A DNA stretch of 64,000 nt, taken from the NCBI GenBank assembly GCA_963422445.2, contig OY729512.2, positions 2,232,001-2,296,000 on the forward strand. The letters are read 5' to 3'. Below are positions 56,364 through 64,000 of the stretch, in pieces. The first letter of the stretch is position 1, and each line of letters begins with the position of its first letter. The DNA is from G963422445 sp963422445 (GTDB lineage Bacteria; Pseudomonadota; Alphaproteobacteria; Thalassobaculales; Thalassobaculaceae). Position numbers and translations under genes: made by a program. The notes under the pieces were generated by a model. The model made no database searches and was not told where the DNA came from. It saw nothing but the letters and a program-made list of their open reading frames with translations.

Positions 56364-57986
56364 ATGTCCGGCCATCCATTCGAAACCGGCCTCGACAAGA
56401 ATGCTGCGAATTATGTACCGCTTTCGCCGTTGTCGTTTCTTGAGCGGACGGCCGCAGTGTATCCGACGCGGACTTCCGTCATTGAGGGCGACCGGCAATA
56501 TACATGGGAGCAAACCCGTGACCGATGCCACCGGCTGGCCTCGGCACTCGCATATCACGGTATCGGCCGGGGCGACACGGTTGCCGTGATGGCCCCAAAT
56601 GTGACACCAGCCTTCGAGGCGAGCTTCGGTGTACCGATGGCCGGCGCGGTGCTCAATGCGCTCAATACGAGGCTGGATGCAGCGACCATTGCTTTCATTC
56701 TTGAGCATGGCGATGCCAGGGCATTGATCACGGATAGCGAATTCGCCCCGACAGTCCGGCAGGCGCTGGCCCTGCTCGACCGTGACATCCTTGTCATCGA
56801 TCATGTTGATCCGATGGCCCCCGGCGATCAGTTGGGCAACATCGACTATGAATCATTCCTGGATGCCGGAGACCCCGACTTCGTCCCCGTGATGCCGCTC
56901 GACGAGTGGAACGCATTGGCACTCAACTATACCTCTGGAACCACGGGCAATCCGAAGGGAGTCGTCTATCATCACCGCGGCGCCTATCTCAACGCCATGG
57001 CCAATGTGCTAGTCTGGAGCATGAAACACCACCCAGTCTATCTGTGGACCCTGCCGATTTTCCATTGCAATGGCTGGTGCTTCCCGTGGACGGTGACATT
57101 GCTCGGCGGTACCCATATCTGCCTGCGCCGGGTCGAAGCGAAACCGATCTTCAATGCCATCGCCGACCATCAGGTAACCCATATGTGCGGCGCGCCCGTG
57201 GTCATGAACATGCTGGTCAATGCGCCGCAGGATGCGGTCCGGTCCTGGAACCACCCGGTTGCGATGATGACGGCAGGCGCTTCACCGCCGGCCGCCGTGA
57301 TCGAAGAAATGGAGGCAATGGGTGTGTCTGTGACCCATGTCTATGGCCTGACCGAAGTCTATGGACCAGTCACCGTCTGCGCCTGGCATCATGATTGGGA
57401 CACGTTGTCGCCAGCCGAGCAAGCGGGCAAGAAAGCGCTCCAAGGCGTGCGCTATCCGGTTCTTGAAGGGCTCATGGTCGCAAATCCGGAAACCCTCGAG
57501 CCAACCCCGGCCGATGGCGAAACGATGGGCGAGGTGTTCATGCGTGGTAATGTCGTCATGCGTGGCTACCTCAAGAACGAGACGGCCACTGAGGACGCAT
57601 TCGCTGGTGGATGGTTCCATACCGGAGATCTCGGCGTCATGCATGACTCCGGCTATATCGAGTTAAAGGATCGATCCAAGGACATCATAATTTCCGGTGG
57701 TGAAAACATCAGTACGATTGAGGTCGAGAATGTTCTGTTCAGCCACCCCGACATCCTCGAGGCTGCAGTCGTCGCCAGGCCCGATGACAAATGGGGTGAG
57801 ACGCCATGCGCCTTCGTGACCCTGAAACCGGGCGCATCCGTCAATCAAGACCAATTGATCGGCTGGTGCCGCGACAATTTGGCCCATTACAAGGCTCCAA
57901 AGACTGTCGTGTTCGGTGATTTGCCCAAGACCTCGACAGGCAAGATCCAGAAATTCACGCTTCGGGAACAGGCTGCCGCCTTATGA
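56364..57986 (+). CDS. Acyl-CoA synthetase (AMP-forming)
   Basis: 540 residues of the ANL ligase superfamily. The P-loop-like motif is LNYTSGTTGNPKGVVYHHRG, with LPIFHCNGWCFPWTVTLLGG, VTHVYGLTEVYGPVTVCAWH, WFHTGDLGVMHDSGYIELKD, SKDIIISGGENISTIEVENV and the C-terminal LPKTSTGKIQKFTLRE, whose Lys is catalytic. The long HHxG and FHCNGWCFPW segments resemble medium-chain and methylmercaptopropionate-CoA ligases (DmdB-like). The substrate cannot be fixed from sequence alone. The ATG at 56364 is preceded by GGGAGG. It stands alone between an IS5 and inverted repeat B. Confidence 0.9.
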   Translation: MSGHPFETGLDKNAANYVPLSPLSFLERTAAVYPTRTSVIEGDRQYTWEQTRDRCHRLASALAYHGIGRGDTVAVMAPNVTPAFEASFGVPMAGAVLNALNTRLDAATIAFILEHGDARALITDSEFAPTVRQALALLDRDILVIDHVDPMAPGDQLGNIDYESFLDAGDPDFVPVMPLDEWNALALNYTSGTTGNPKGVVYHHRGAYLNAMANVLVWSMKHHPVYLWTLPIFHCNGWCFPWTVTLLGGTHICLRRVEAKPIFNAIADHQVTHMCGAPVVMNMLVNAPQDAVRSWNHPVAMMTAGASPPAAVIEEMEAMGVSVTHVYGLTEVYGPVTVCAWHHDWDTLSPAEQAGKKALQGVRYPVLEGLMVANPETLEPTPADGETMGEVFMRGNVVMRGYLKNETATEDAFAGGWFHTGDLGVMHDSGYIELKDRSKDIIISGGENISTIEVENVLFSHPDILEAAVVARPDDKWGETPCAFVTLKPGASVNQDQLIGWCRDNLAHYKAPKTVVFGDLPKTSTGKIQKFTLREQAAAL

Positions 57987-58388
57987 CGTGCACGTGACCG
58001 GAACGGGGGAAGCCGCCTGCAACAAATATCCCGGAACCGCTTATGCACGTGGCTCCGGTGGCACACGATATTACCCCCGATGTCGACTATTCCCGGCACG
58101 CCAAACGCTACATGTGCGTTTCACCGGAGCCACATGCATAAGCGGTATCCCGGAAACGGACTTCGACCGACGAATGTCCATCGTATCCTTACAGATACGG
58201 CACTTCCGTAAAGCCCGCAGAAGTTCGACAACGGATTCTTGAAAACAGTCGCCGGAAACGTGCCCAACCCGACAATTACGTCCGCAGATATTAAAGAACC
58301 CGGTTCGGGGTCCGAAACGCAACAGGGGTCGTGACAGGTGAGGCCCTCCAATGGGGAATAGTGTATCGGAGTGGCGATCTGCCCATTA
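57987..58388. other. Intergenic gap carrying repeat copy B
   Basis: About 400 bp after the ligase. The first 160 bp contain inverted repeat B; the rest shows no supportable gene. It ends at the left end of an IS5-family element. Confidence 0.4.
58035..58147. repeat. Long-armed inverted repeat, copy B
   Basis: The left arm at 58035-58058 contains AACCGCTTATGCACGTGGCT then CCGG. The right arm at 58124-58147 is its inverse with two mismatches. The spacer is 65 bp and unrelated to that of copy A. It begins 48 bp after the ligase stop codon, so it could also act as an mRNA 3'-end structure. Confidence 0.8.
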
Positions 58389-59257
58389 GGCCGTGTTGAC
58401 GAATTCATGAAATGCTGATAATCATTACTCCATCAATGACACTTTCCGGGGACTTATCATGGCGTTATGCCTGCTCATCAAGGATGCTGTCTGCTCGACA
58501 CTCGAGCCGCTACTGCGTGAGAGCAAACACGCCGCCGGCGCCTCGCCACGGCTCAGCGACCGAATGGTCATCGAAGCCGTCCTCTACCAGGCGCGGACCG
58601 GAACCCCCTGGCGCGACCTGCCCGACGAATTCGGCCATTGGAATGCCGTTTATCAGCGGTTTCGCCGTTGGGAGAAGCACCACCTCCGGGCACGGCTCTG
58701 GCAACAGATACAACAGGTAGACGATGAACCACTCAAGGAAGTGTTCATCGCTTCGACCATCGTGCGCGCTCATCAACACGCCGCCGGCGCGGTAAAAAAA
58801 CGGCGGCCAGGAGGCCCAGGCTCTCGGCCGCTCCCGGGGCGGGTTCTCCACCAAGCTGCACGTGGCCTGTGCCAACGAAACAACCGGTGTGTCCTTCGTG
58901 TTGACGGGTGGCGAGCGCCATGATGGCGTGGGATTCGAGCTGCTGTGGAAGGCTTTGCCTAGCTCTCCCGCACCGGAGGCTGCGGTCATGGACAAGGCGT
59001 ATGACAGCAAGGGCATTCGCCAGGCGCTGGCTGACCAGGGCGTCGAAGCCGTGATTCCCGCCCGGTCGAACCGGACTGAGACGATTCATCACGATCAAGA
59101 AAAGTACAAGCGGCGCCAGCAGGTCGAGCGATTCTTCAACAAGCTCAAACAATTCCGTCGCATCGCCACACGCTATGACAAGCTCGCTCGGACGGTCCTC
59201 GCGTTTGTCCACATTGTCTCAGCATGGATCATGCTTCGATCATTCGTCAACACGCCC
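58389..59257 (+). mobile_element. IS5-family element with A-tract frameshift, about 870 bp
   Basis: The ends are GGCCGTGTTGACGAAT (left) and GGGCGTGTTGACGAAT read inward from 59257. TA flanks lie at 58387-58388 and 59258-59259. The ends are related to those of the IS5 copies at 544 and 55282, but the transposase is a different one. Confidence 0.85.
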
Positions 59258-59260
59258 TAG
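58459..59260 (+). CDS. IS5-family transposase, probable programmed -1 frameshift
   Basis: The first frame starts MALCLLIKDAVCSTLEPLLR and has RLSDRMVIEAVLYQARTGTP, WRDLPDEFGHWNAVYQRFRR and STIVRAHQHAAGAVKKR. At GTAAAAAAACGG a slip of -1 on A-AAA-AAC leads to NGGQEAQALGRSRGGFSTKL, AAVMDKAYDSKGIRQALADQ (Asp) and KYKRRQQVERFFNKLKQFRR (Glu), ending at a TAG that overlaps the TA flank. The A-AAA-AAC heptamer is a canonical slippery site, and several IS5 branches use such recoding. It could equally be a plain mutation. All other parts are complete. Confidence 0.75.
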
Positions 59261-59379
59261 TCATTTTCTCTCTGTGCGTATTGCTTATAAAATGGACTTT
59301 TGGGCCATTGTCCATGAACCGCTCCATCGTCCGTGTTCCGATGGCGAGGCGGGTATACCCTTCCCGGACGATCTGATGG

Positions 59380-60715
59380 TTAGGCAAGCGCGTCGGCCTT
59401 GCGGTTGAGATATCCCCCGAGCCTTGCGATCAGCATGACCGGGCGGCCGAGGGACAGGGACGTGTGTTCGGCCCGGTCCGCCGCGGCGCCGTTGTGGCTT
59501 ATGGCATCGTCGTGCAGTAGGTTGATTTCGGTTTCGGACAGCATGGTTGCGGCCGGCCGTTCCGGGGTTTCTCGTCCGAGCAGGGTCAGGGTCGCGAGCC
59601 GCCAGGCGATGACGGCGTTGATGGTCACGGCGCGCTTGACCCGTTCGGCGGTGGTCCGGGCGATCTTCTCGACATCGCAGCCGGATGTCAGGATCCTGTG
59701 ATACTCCTCGATGCGCCAACGCAGCGCATACAGCTCGACGACCTCCTGTGCCTGTTTGACGGTGCCGACCAGCAGCGTCGTGATCAGCGGCCATTCGATC
59801 CTCTCGCCGCCTTTCGGTACTGCGTCCTCGCGCAGATGAACCAGGGTCAGCGTCACCGGGTCAGCTCCGAGCTCCGGCGTTTCGGGATCGGCAGGTCGAG
59901 CGTCTGCCAGCGCAGGCCGTCTGGCCCCGCGCCGCCCGCCGCGCCGAGGCACGATCGACCCGTGTACCGGTGCCGCACGCATCGTTTCGAACAGGGTCGT
60001 CTCCTCGGCAAGACCCCGGTCATGCGTCGCGCGGACCAGCAGGCCGGTCGTGTAAAGACTGTCTTCATCGGCGCCGTCGAGGCTAGGTTTCGGCAGGCCA
60101 GACCTGGACGGATGAGAAACCGTGCCAGTCCGACCACCCGGTCGAGATGGGCCTCCCGGCCGGCCGCATCCCGGCCGATCCACCGGTCGCGTGGCTTCAG
60201 GACCAGGGCCGGGGCTGCAACCACGCAACCGCCAAGCCAGCCGGGATCCGAGCCGACCGGATACCGCAGCGGCCGCCCGACATGAAGCCCGGCCCCCAGC
60301 GGATGCTCGGCGTCCAGCATCGTACCTAGCCGCCGACACACCGTATCGGTCTCGGCCAGCGTCACGACCGGACCCTCGACAGGGTCGACGCGGTCCGGAA
60401 CCCCGACCGGCGGTGGAACCGCAGCTGCCAGATCCCGGACAGCACGGTCAACACCGGCGGCCGGGTCCGGCCGCCGGCAACGCCAGAACGCCCACATGCG
60501 CAAGATCGCGAAACGCCACCAGACAGCCCGTGTCCTGCAGATGGCCGAGGGGATCGCGAAACCAGAAAGTCGTGCAGACCTCGCGGACGAACGCCATGCG
60601 CCCCGGAACGGTCCCGGGCGCCGGCAACGCCTCCTATGTGCGCCGTCCTACCTCCGGGAACAGCGTGCGGCGGATCAGATTTGTGCAATCATAACTTTAT
60701 CATAACGAGTCCAGA
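59380..60715 (-). pseudogene. DUF4338 (DruA-like) plus IS4/Tn5-type transposase fusion, copy 2, decayed
   Basis: The minus-strand 5' half has DUF4338 features: DTVCRRLGTMLDAEHPLGAG, HVGRPLRYPVGSDPGWLGGC, LVLKPRDRWIGRDAAGREAH and ARFLIRPGLACRNLAS. Frame breaks lie near 60440 and 60080. The 3' half has TTGLLVRATHDRGLAEETTL, PVTLTLVHLREDAVPKGGER, LYALRWRIEEYHRILTSGCD (Glu) and VTINAVIAWRLATLTLLGRE, the IS4/Tn5-type C-terminal catalytic part. The rest of DUF4338 and the first part of the transposase domain are missing at CRNLAS-DGADEDSL, so an internal deletion joined the two. Outer ends are approximate. Confidence 0.7.
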
Positions 60716-60719
60716 GAAA

Positions 60720-61652
60720 AAAGCTCAATGGGCAGCCCGCACCCGATACGCACCATCCAACAGCGCCATCATCAACACCATCGCGACCGCCGTGATCCTG
60801 GGGGCAACCGCAGGATCGGCAAATCGAAGAGGAGCTTCGCCGAGAGCCTGCGCGCCTTCAGCTATCGACGCAAGGACGGCATGAAGGCGCTCTTCACGCC
60901 CATCTGACCGAGACCGCTCTCCCGAAACCACGACACCACTGGTGTGTCCGCCGCCCGCACAACGCGACGGCTGTCTCAAGGGTCGCCAGACCTTCAACGC
61001 GCCGCGCCGCATCGACCGGCCGATCCGGGGCCAACGCGCCGTGAAGGGCCGATTCGCGTGGTCGATCACATAATCGGCAGGCATGAGAAAAGCAGAGCGA
61101 ACGTGGTGTAGGATTGCCGTGACTGCCGATTTGTCGACCGCAGGAATCGTGAGATTTGCCGCAATTGGACGTAGCTGTGTTCAGGCTTGCTGCAGTCCGG
61201 TCTTGGTCAAAGGCGTCCGGAACGGATCTTGCCCGGACAGAAAAGCGGTGTCGTCACACTTGCAATGCATGCGTTGAGCGTTTCTCGATTGCAATCGGAT
61301 TTCAGGATATGGTCCGTATATTAGGATTTACCTGAGTACATTCATTCCGGGTAATTGGTCGCAATAATAGCAAATGCCGATACCGCATGGCGCGGCGCAC
61401 CAGGCAACGTTTCGTGCCCGTCTTGGTACAGCATGTTCCTCTTTCGATCAGCGCGGGATCAGTTGCACCACGCGGTCTTGGCTCGCATTGTTTCAAGGGA
61501 AGACATGAGGTCTCCGTTCATCCAGGCTTGGGGTCAGGATCACCCCGGCCTGCGCTGCGGAGCACTGTCATGGCGCTCTGGATGCGACCGCGTTTGGTTG
61601 CCGGACCCCACCGTATCCACTTTCCGATAACGCATGGCTCTGAATGAGAGCG
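60720..61652. other. Gap of about 930 bp, no gene supported
   Basis: A short plus-strand tail reading ESLRAFSYRRKDGMKALFTP with a stop near 60905 looks like the 3' end of a lost gene, but I cannot name it. Other open frames have no family features. The last 300 bp should hold sequence 3' of the CoA transferase. Confidence 0.4.
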
Positions 61653-62870
61653 CTATGACGCCTGATCATGGTCGTCGAGCGTCAGACCGGCTTCAACCAA
61701 CTGTGCCTCGTCGAACCCGAGACGATCAATGAGAATTCTGCGGTTGTCGTATCCTAGCTTCGGGCCGGCATGACGAATTTCACCCGGCGTTCGCGAGAAC
61801 TTTCCAACCACATTCTGCATGCGAATACTGCCTCCGAGTTCTTTGTCCGCGACTGCAATGATGTTCTCACGGGCCTGAAAATGAGGATCTTCGAAGATCT
61901 CGGCAACGCTGTTGCATGGCGCGGCGGCGGCGTCGAAGCTGTCGAACAGAGCGATCAGGTTATCGCGGTCATGACGTTCGATCGCGCTTTGCAGGGCGTC
62001 GTCGAGCGCAATCGCGTTCTGTATGCGCAAACGATTGTCAAGAAACCTCGGATCGCTGATGAGTCCAGGAATCTCGAGGGCTTGGCACATCCGTTCGAAT
62101 GTCGACTGGGCGCTGCCCGAAATCGATACCCATTTGTTGTCCCGCGTCCGATAGGTATTGCGCGGAGCGGTAAATGGCAACCGGCTGCCATTGCGTTCCT
62201 GCACGATGCCGAGTTGGTCATAATCCACAACCTGCGGACCGAGCAGGGTGAACAGAGGCTCGTAGATCGCAAGATCGATAACCTGTCCTTTACCCGAACG
62301 TTGTTTTTCCTGAAGCGCGACCATGCAAAGAAAGGCAGCCATGAGGCCGGCACTGTCGTCCGCAAGGCCGAAGCCCGGCAGTAATGGCGGACGGTCCGGA
62401 TAACCTGTGACATAAGCGTAACCCGAATAGCCCTCGGCCAGGGTGCCGAAACCCGGTCGGTGGCTGTTGGGGCCGGTCTGGCCGAAACCGGTCATGCGCA
62501 ACATGATCAGTCCCGAATTGATCGCGCTCAGCACATCGTAATCGAGGCCCCAGCGCTCCAGCGTGCCTTTGCGGAAATTCTCGACGATGATATCGGCATC
62601 GACGACAAGCCGTTTGACGATCTCGACGCCGAGCGGCGTTCTGAGATCGGCCGTGACTGAGTGTTTGCCGCGATTCACCATCTTGTACATCAGGCCAACG
62701 CCGTTCTTGTCATTGCCCCAGAACCGCAGTTCGTCGCCGGTACCTGGCCGTTCGATCTTGACGACTTCGGCGCCGAAATCGGCGAGGAACATTGAGCACA
62801 CCGGTCCGGCAAGAAAATTCGCGATCTCGATGACCTTTACGCCGTTGAGTGGGTGTGTGGCTTTTGACAT
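61653..62870 (-). CDS. CaiB/BaiF-type (class III) CoA transferase
   Basis: 405 residues. NGVKVIEIANFLAGPVCSMF and LADFGAEVVKIERPGTGDEL form the family N terminus, with ENFRKGTLERWGLDYDVLSA, LRMTGFGQTGPNSHRPGFGT, and PGFGLADDSAGLMAAFLCMV with the catalytic Asp near residue 171. Class III enzymes move CoA between carboxylic acids (formyl-, carnitine-, succinyl-CoA and others); the substrate here is unknown. No companion dehydrogenase or hydratase is adjacent; pgi follows upstream on the same strand, 193 bp away. Confidence 0.92.
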   Translation of the reverse strand: MSKATHPLNGVKVIEIANFLAGPVCSMFLADFGAEVVKIERPGTGDELRFWGNDKNGVGLMYKMVNRGKHSVTADLRTPLGVEIVKRLVVDADIIVENFRKGTLERWGLDYDVLSAINSGLIMLRMTGFGQTGPNSHRPGFGTLAEGYSGYAYVTGYPDRPPLLPGFGLADDSAGLMAAFLCMVALQEKQRSGKGQVIDLAIYEPLFTLLGPQVVDYDQLGIVQERNGSRLPFTAPRNTYRTRDNKWVSISGSAQSTFERMCQALEIPGLISDPRFLDNRLRIQNAIALDDALQSAIERHDRDNLIALFDSFDAAAAPCNSVAEIFEDPHFQARENIIAVADKELGGSIRMQNVVGKFSRTPGEIRHAGPKLGYDNRRILIDRLGFDEAQLVEAGLTLDDHDQAS

Positions 62871-63063
62871 TGTTGTGGTTCCGCGCTGTTTCCCGGTTGA
62901 CAGATCGCGTGCGGGTCCAGCCCGCGCCTGTCAATGATAGTCGAGTCGGGGGCTCGCGGGAAGCACGGGTTGCGACCTGGTCGGGACTGGCTTGTCGGCG
63001 CGTGAATGACCCGACGGACGGAAACCGTCGTTTTCGGTTTCCTCTGACCTCGGAGAAAGATGA

Positions 63064-64000
63064 TTACATTGCCCGATGGCGGTCTCCGTCGTTTTCCGTG
63101 AAGTGCCGCAATGTATCGAGCAGGCCCCGGGTCGAGGAATTCTCTGTCGGGGTGTTTTTGTCCTGCAATACGGACAGGATCTGTCCGGCACATTCCTTTC
63201 CGAGTTCCACGCCCCATTGGTCGAAACTGTTGACGCCCCAGAGGGTTCCCTGAACGAAGGTCGTGTGTTCGTAGAGTGCCAGAAGCATGCCAAGCATATA
63301 CGGGTCGAGCTGCCGGTAGAGCAGGGTGGTCGACGGGCGATTTCCCGGAAACGCCCGATGCGGGGCCAGCCTTTCGGCCTGATCCCGTTCCATGCCTTGT
63401 TCCATGAGCATGGACACAGTATCGGCAATGTCGCGTCCGGTCATCAGCGTCTGTGATTGGGCCAGGCAATTGGCGAGCAGCATGTCGTGGTGATCCGAGC
63501 GGCCTTCATGCGCAGTTGCAGCCACCAGGAATTCGCATGGGATGATGTCGCTGCCCTGGTGAAGCAACTGAAAGAAAGAATGCTGGACGCTCGTACCTGT
63601 TCCGCCCCAGACCACACCCGCAGTGGGAACGGCGACCGATGTCCCGTCGGCCCTGACCGATTTGCCATTTGATTCAAGATCGACCTGCTGGAGATGCTGA
63701 ACCATGCGGGCAAGCCGTTGGTCATAAGGGATGATTGCACTCGTGGCGTAACCAAGAATTGAGCGGCACCAGATCTTGACCAGACCAAGAACCATCGGAA
63801 GGTTTTCGCCGATCGGGGCGGTCGCGAAATGCCGATCCATGCGGTGGGCGCCAGCCAGAAGCTCGCGGAACCGTCCAGCGCCGCAAGCGATGGCAGCGGG
63901 CAACCCGATCGCCGACCAGACGGAAAAGCGGCCGCCGACCCAGTTCCATATTCTGAAGGTGCGGTCCGGGCGGATGCCGAACTCCGCAACGGCGGCCATG
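63064..64000 (-). CDS. pgi: Glucose-6-phosphate isomerase, C-terminal part (runs off the window)
   Basis: About 312 residues of the C-terminal part are present; the start lies beyond the right edge. FRIWNWVGGRFSVWSAIGLP, GVVWGGTGTSVQHSFFQLLH and QGSDIIPCEFLVAATAHEGR, then TFVQGTLWGVNSFDQWGVEL followed by GKECAGQIL are the standard phosphoglucose isomerase signatures. The end is NDGDRHRAM. It interconverts glucose-6-phosphate and fructose-6-phosphate. No lesion is visible in this part. Confidence 0.92.
   Translation of the reverse strand, partial: MAAVAEFGIRPDRTFRIWNWVGGRFSVWSAIGLPAAIACGAGRFRELLAGAHRMDRHFATAPIGENLPMVLGLVKIWCRSILGYATSAIIPYDQRLARMVQHLQQVDLESNGKSVRADGTSVAVPTAGVVWGGTGTSVQHSFFQLLHQGSDIIPCEFLVAATAHEGRSDHHDMLLANCLAQSQTLMTGRDIADTVSMLMEQGMERDQAERLAPHRAFPGNRPSTTLLYRQLDPYMLGMLLALYEHTTFVQGTLWGVNSFDQWGVELGKECAGQILSVLQDKNTPTENSSTRGLLDTLRHFTENDGDRHRAM

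Noticed and set aside
54483..58147. Calling repeats A and B a MITE family
   Set aside because: The interiors are unrelated and no target duplication was seen, so they do not fit the usual definition of a MITE.
1..64000. CRISPR arrays
   Set aside because: No series of regularly spaced short direct repeats was seen. The repeats found are pairs in inverted or two-copy direct form.
1..64000. tRNA or rRNA genes
   Set aside because: I recognised no rRNA segment and no convincing tRNA cloverleaf, including next to the recombinases. A covariance-model scan would be decisive.

Overview
The window is GC-rich DNA whose recognisable chromosomal genes (tyrS, anmK, hisI, an SdhE/DUF1674-type assembly factor, pgi, a cobalamin cluster) look alphaproteobacterial. 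That assignment is inference from protein character and gene neighbourhoods. The genome appears heavily loaded with insertion sequences. About fourteen IS copies or fragments from the IS1634, IS5, IS110, IS630, IS4/DUF4338, IS1595 and an unassigned DDE group occur in 64 kb, and only two transposases read through intact (IS630 at 16.4-17.5 kb and the DDE transposase at 48.2-49.3 kb). Core metabolic genes are intact while accessory genes are broken, which suggests relaxed selection on mobile DNA rather than poor sequence quality.

Layout: 1-2.4 kb holds three decayed ISs (IS1634 end, IS5, IS110). 2.5-13.5 kb is chromosome: a carboxymuconolactone-decarboxylase-like protein, an SDR dehydrogenase and a luciferase-like oxidoreductase. 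These are followed by a minus-strand cobalamin operon (cbiX-cobH-cobL-cobI-cbiG/cobJ-cobM, with ATGA overlaps at four of five junctions) and a second flavin-dependent monooxygenase. 13.7-37.2 kb is a degraded integrative conjugative element. It carries an F-type transfer cluster (trbI, S26 peptidase traF, traW, ssb, traU, trbC, traN, traF, traH, traG, traD remnant), then a type I modification locus (hsdM, hsdS, Schlafen/AlbA_2-like ATPase, no hsdR seen), two overlapping tyrosine recombinases and a DUF2493 gene. IS remnants lie at both ends. At least five transfer genes are inactivated by different lesions, so this copy cannot transfer on its own.

37.3-44.4 kb is chromosome again (DUF1674, a YeeZ-like SDR, hisI, bcp, a large AsmA-like protein, tyrS). 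44.7-51.2 kb is a run of five ISs inserted between tyrS and a rotting M48 lipoprotein peptidase gene, followed by anmK. 53.4-55.3 kb is an AT-richer patch. It holds a small putative HTH gene split by an IS1595 element and the first of two copies of an unusual long-armed inverted repeat. 55.3-60.7 kb alternates ISs with an acyl-CoA ligase gene, and the second inverted-repeat copy lies just downstream of that ligase. The window ends with a CaiB-type CoA transferase and the 3' part of pgi.

The features most worth follow-up are the pair of inverted-repeat elements with conserved arms but unrelated spacers, the DUF4338 (DruA-like) plus IS4 transposase fusions, the HsdR-less modification locus with its Schlafen-like partner, and the nested transposons whose excision exactly restores reading frames.
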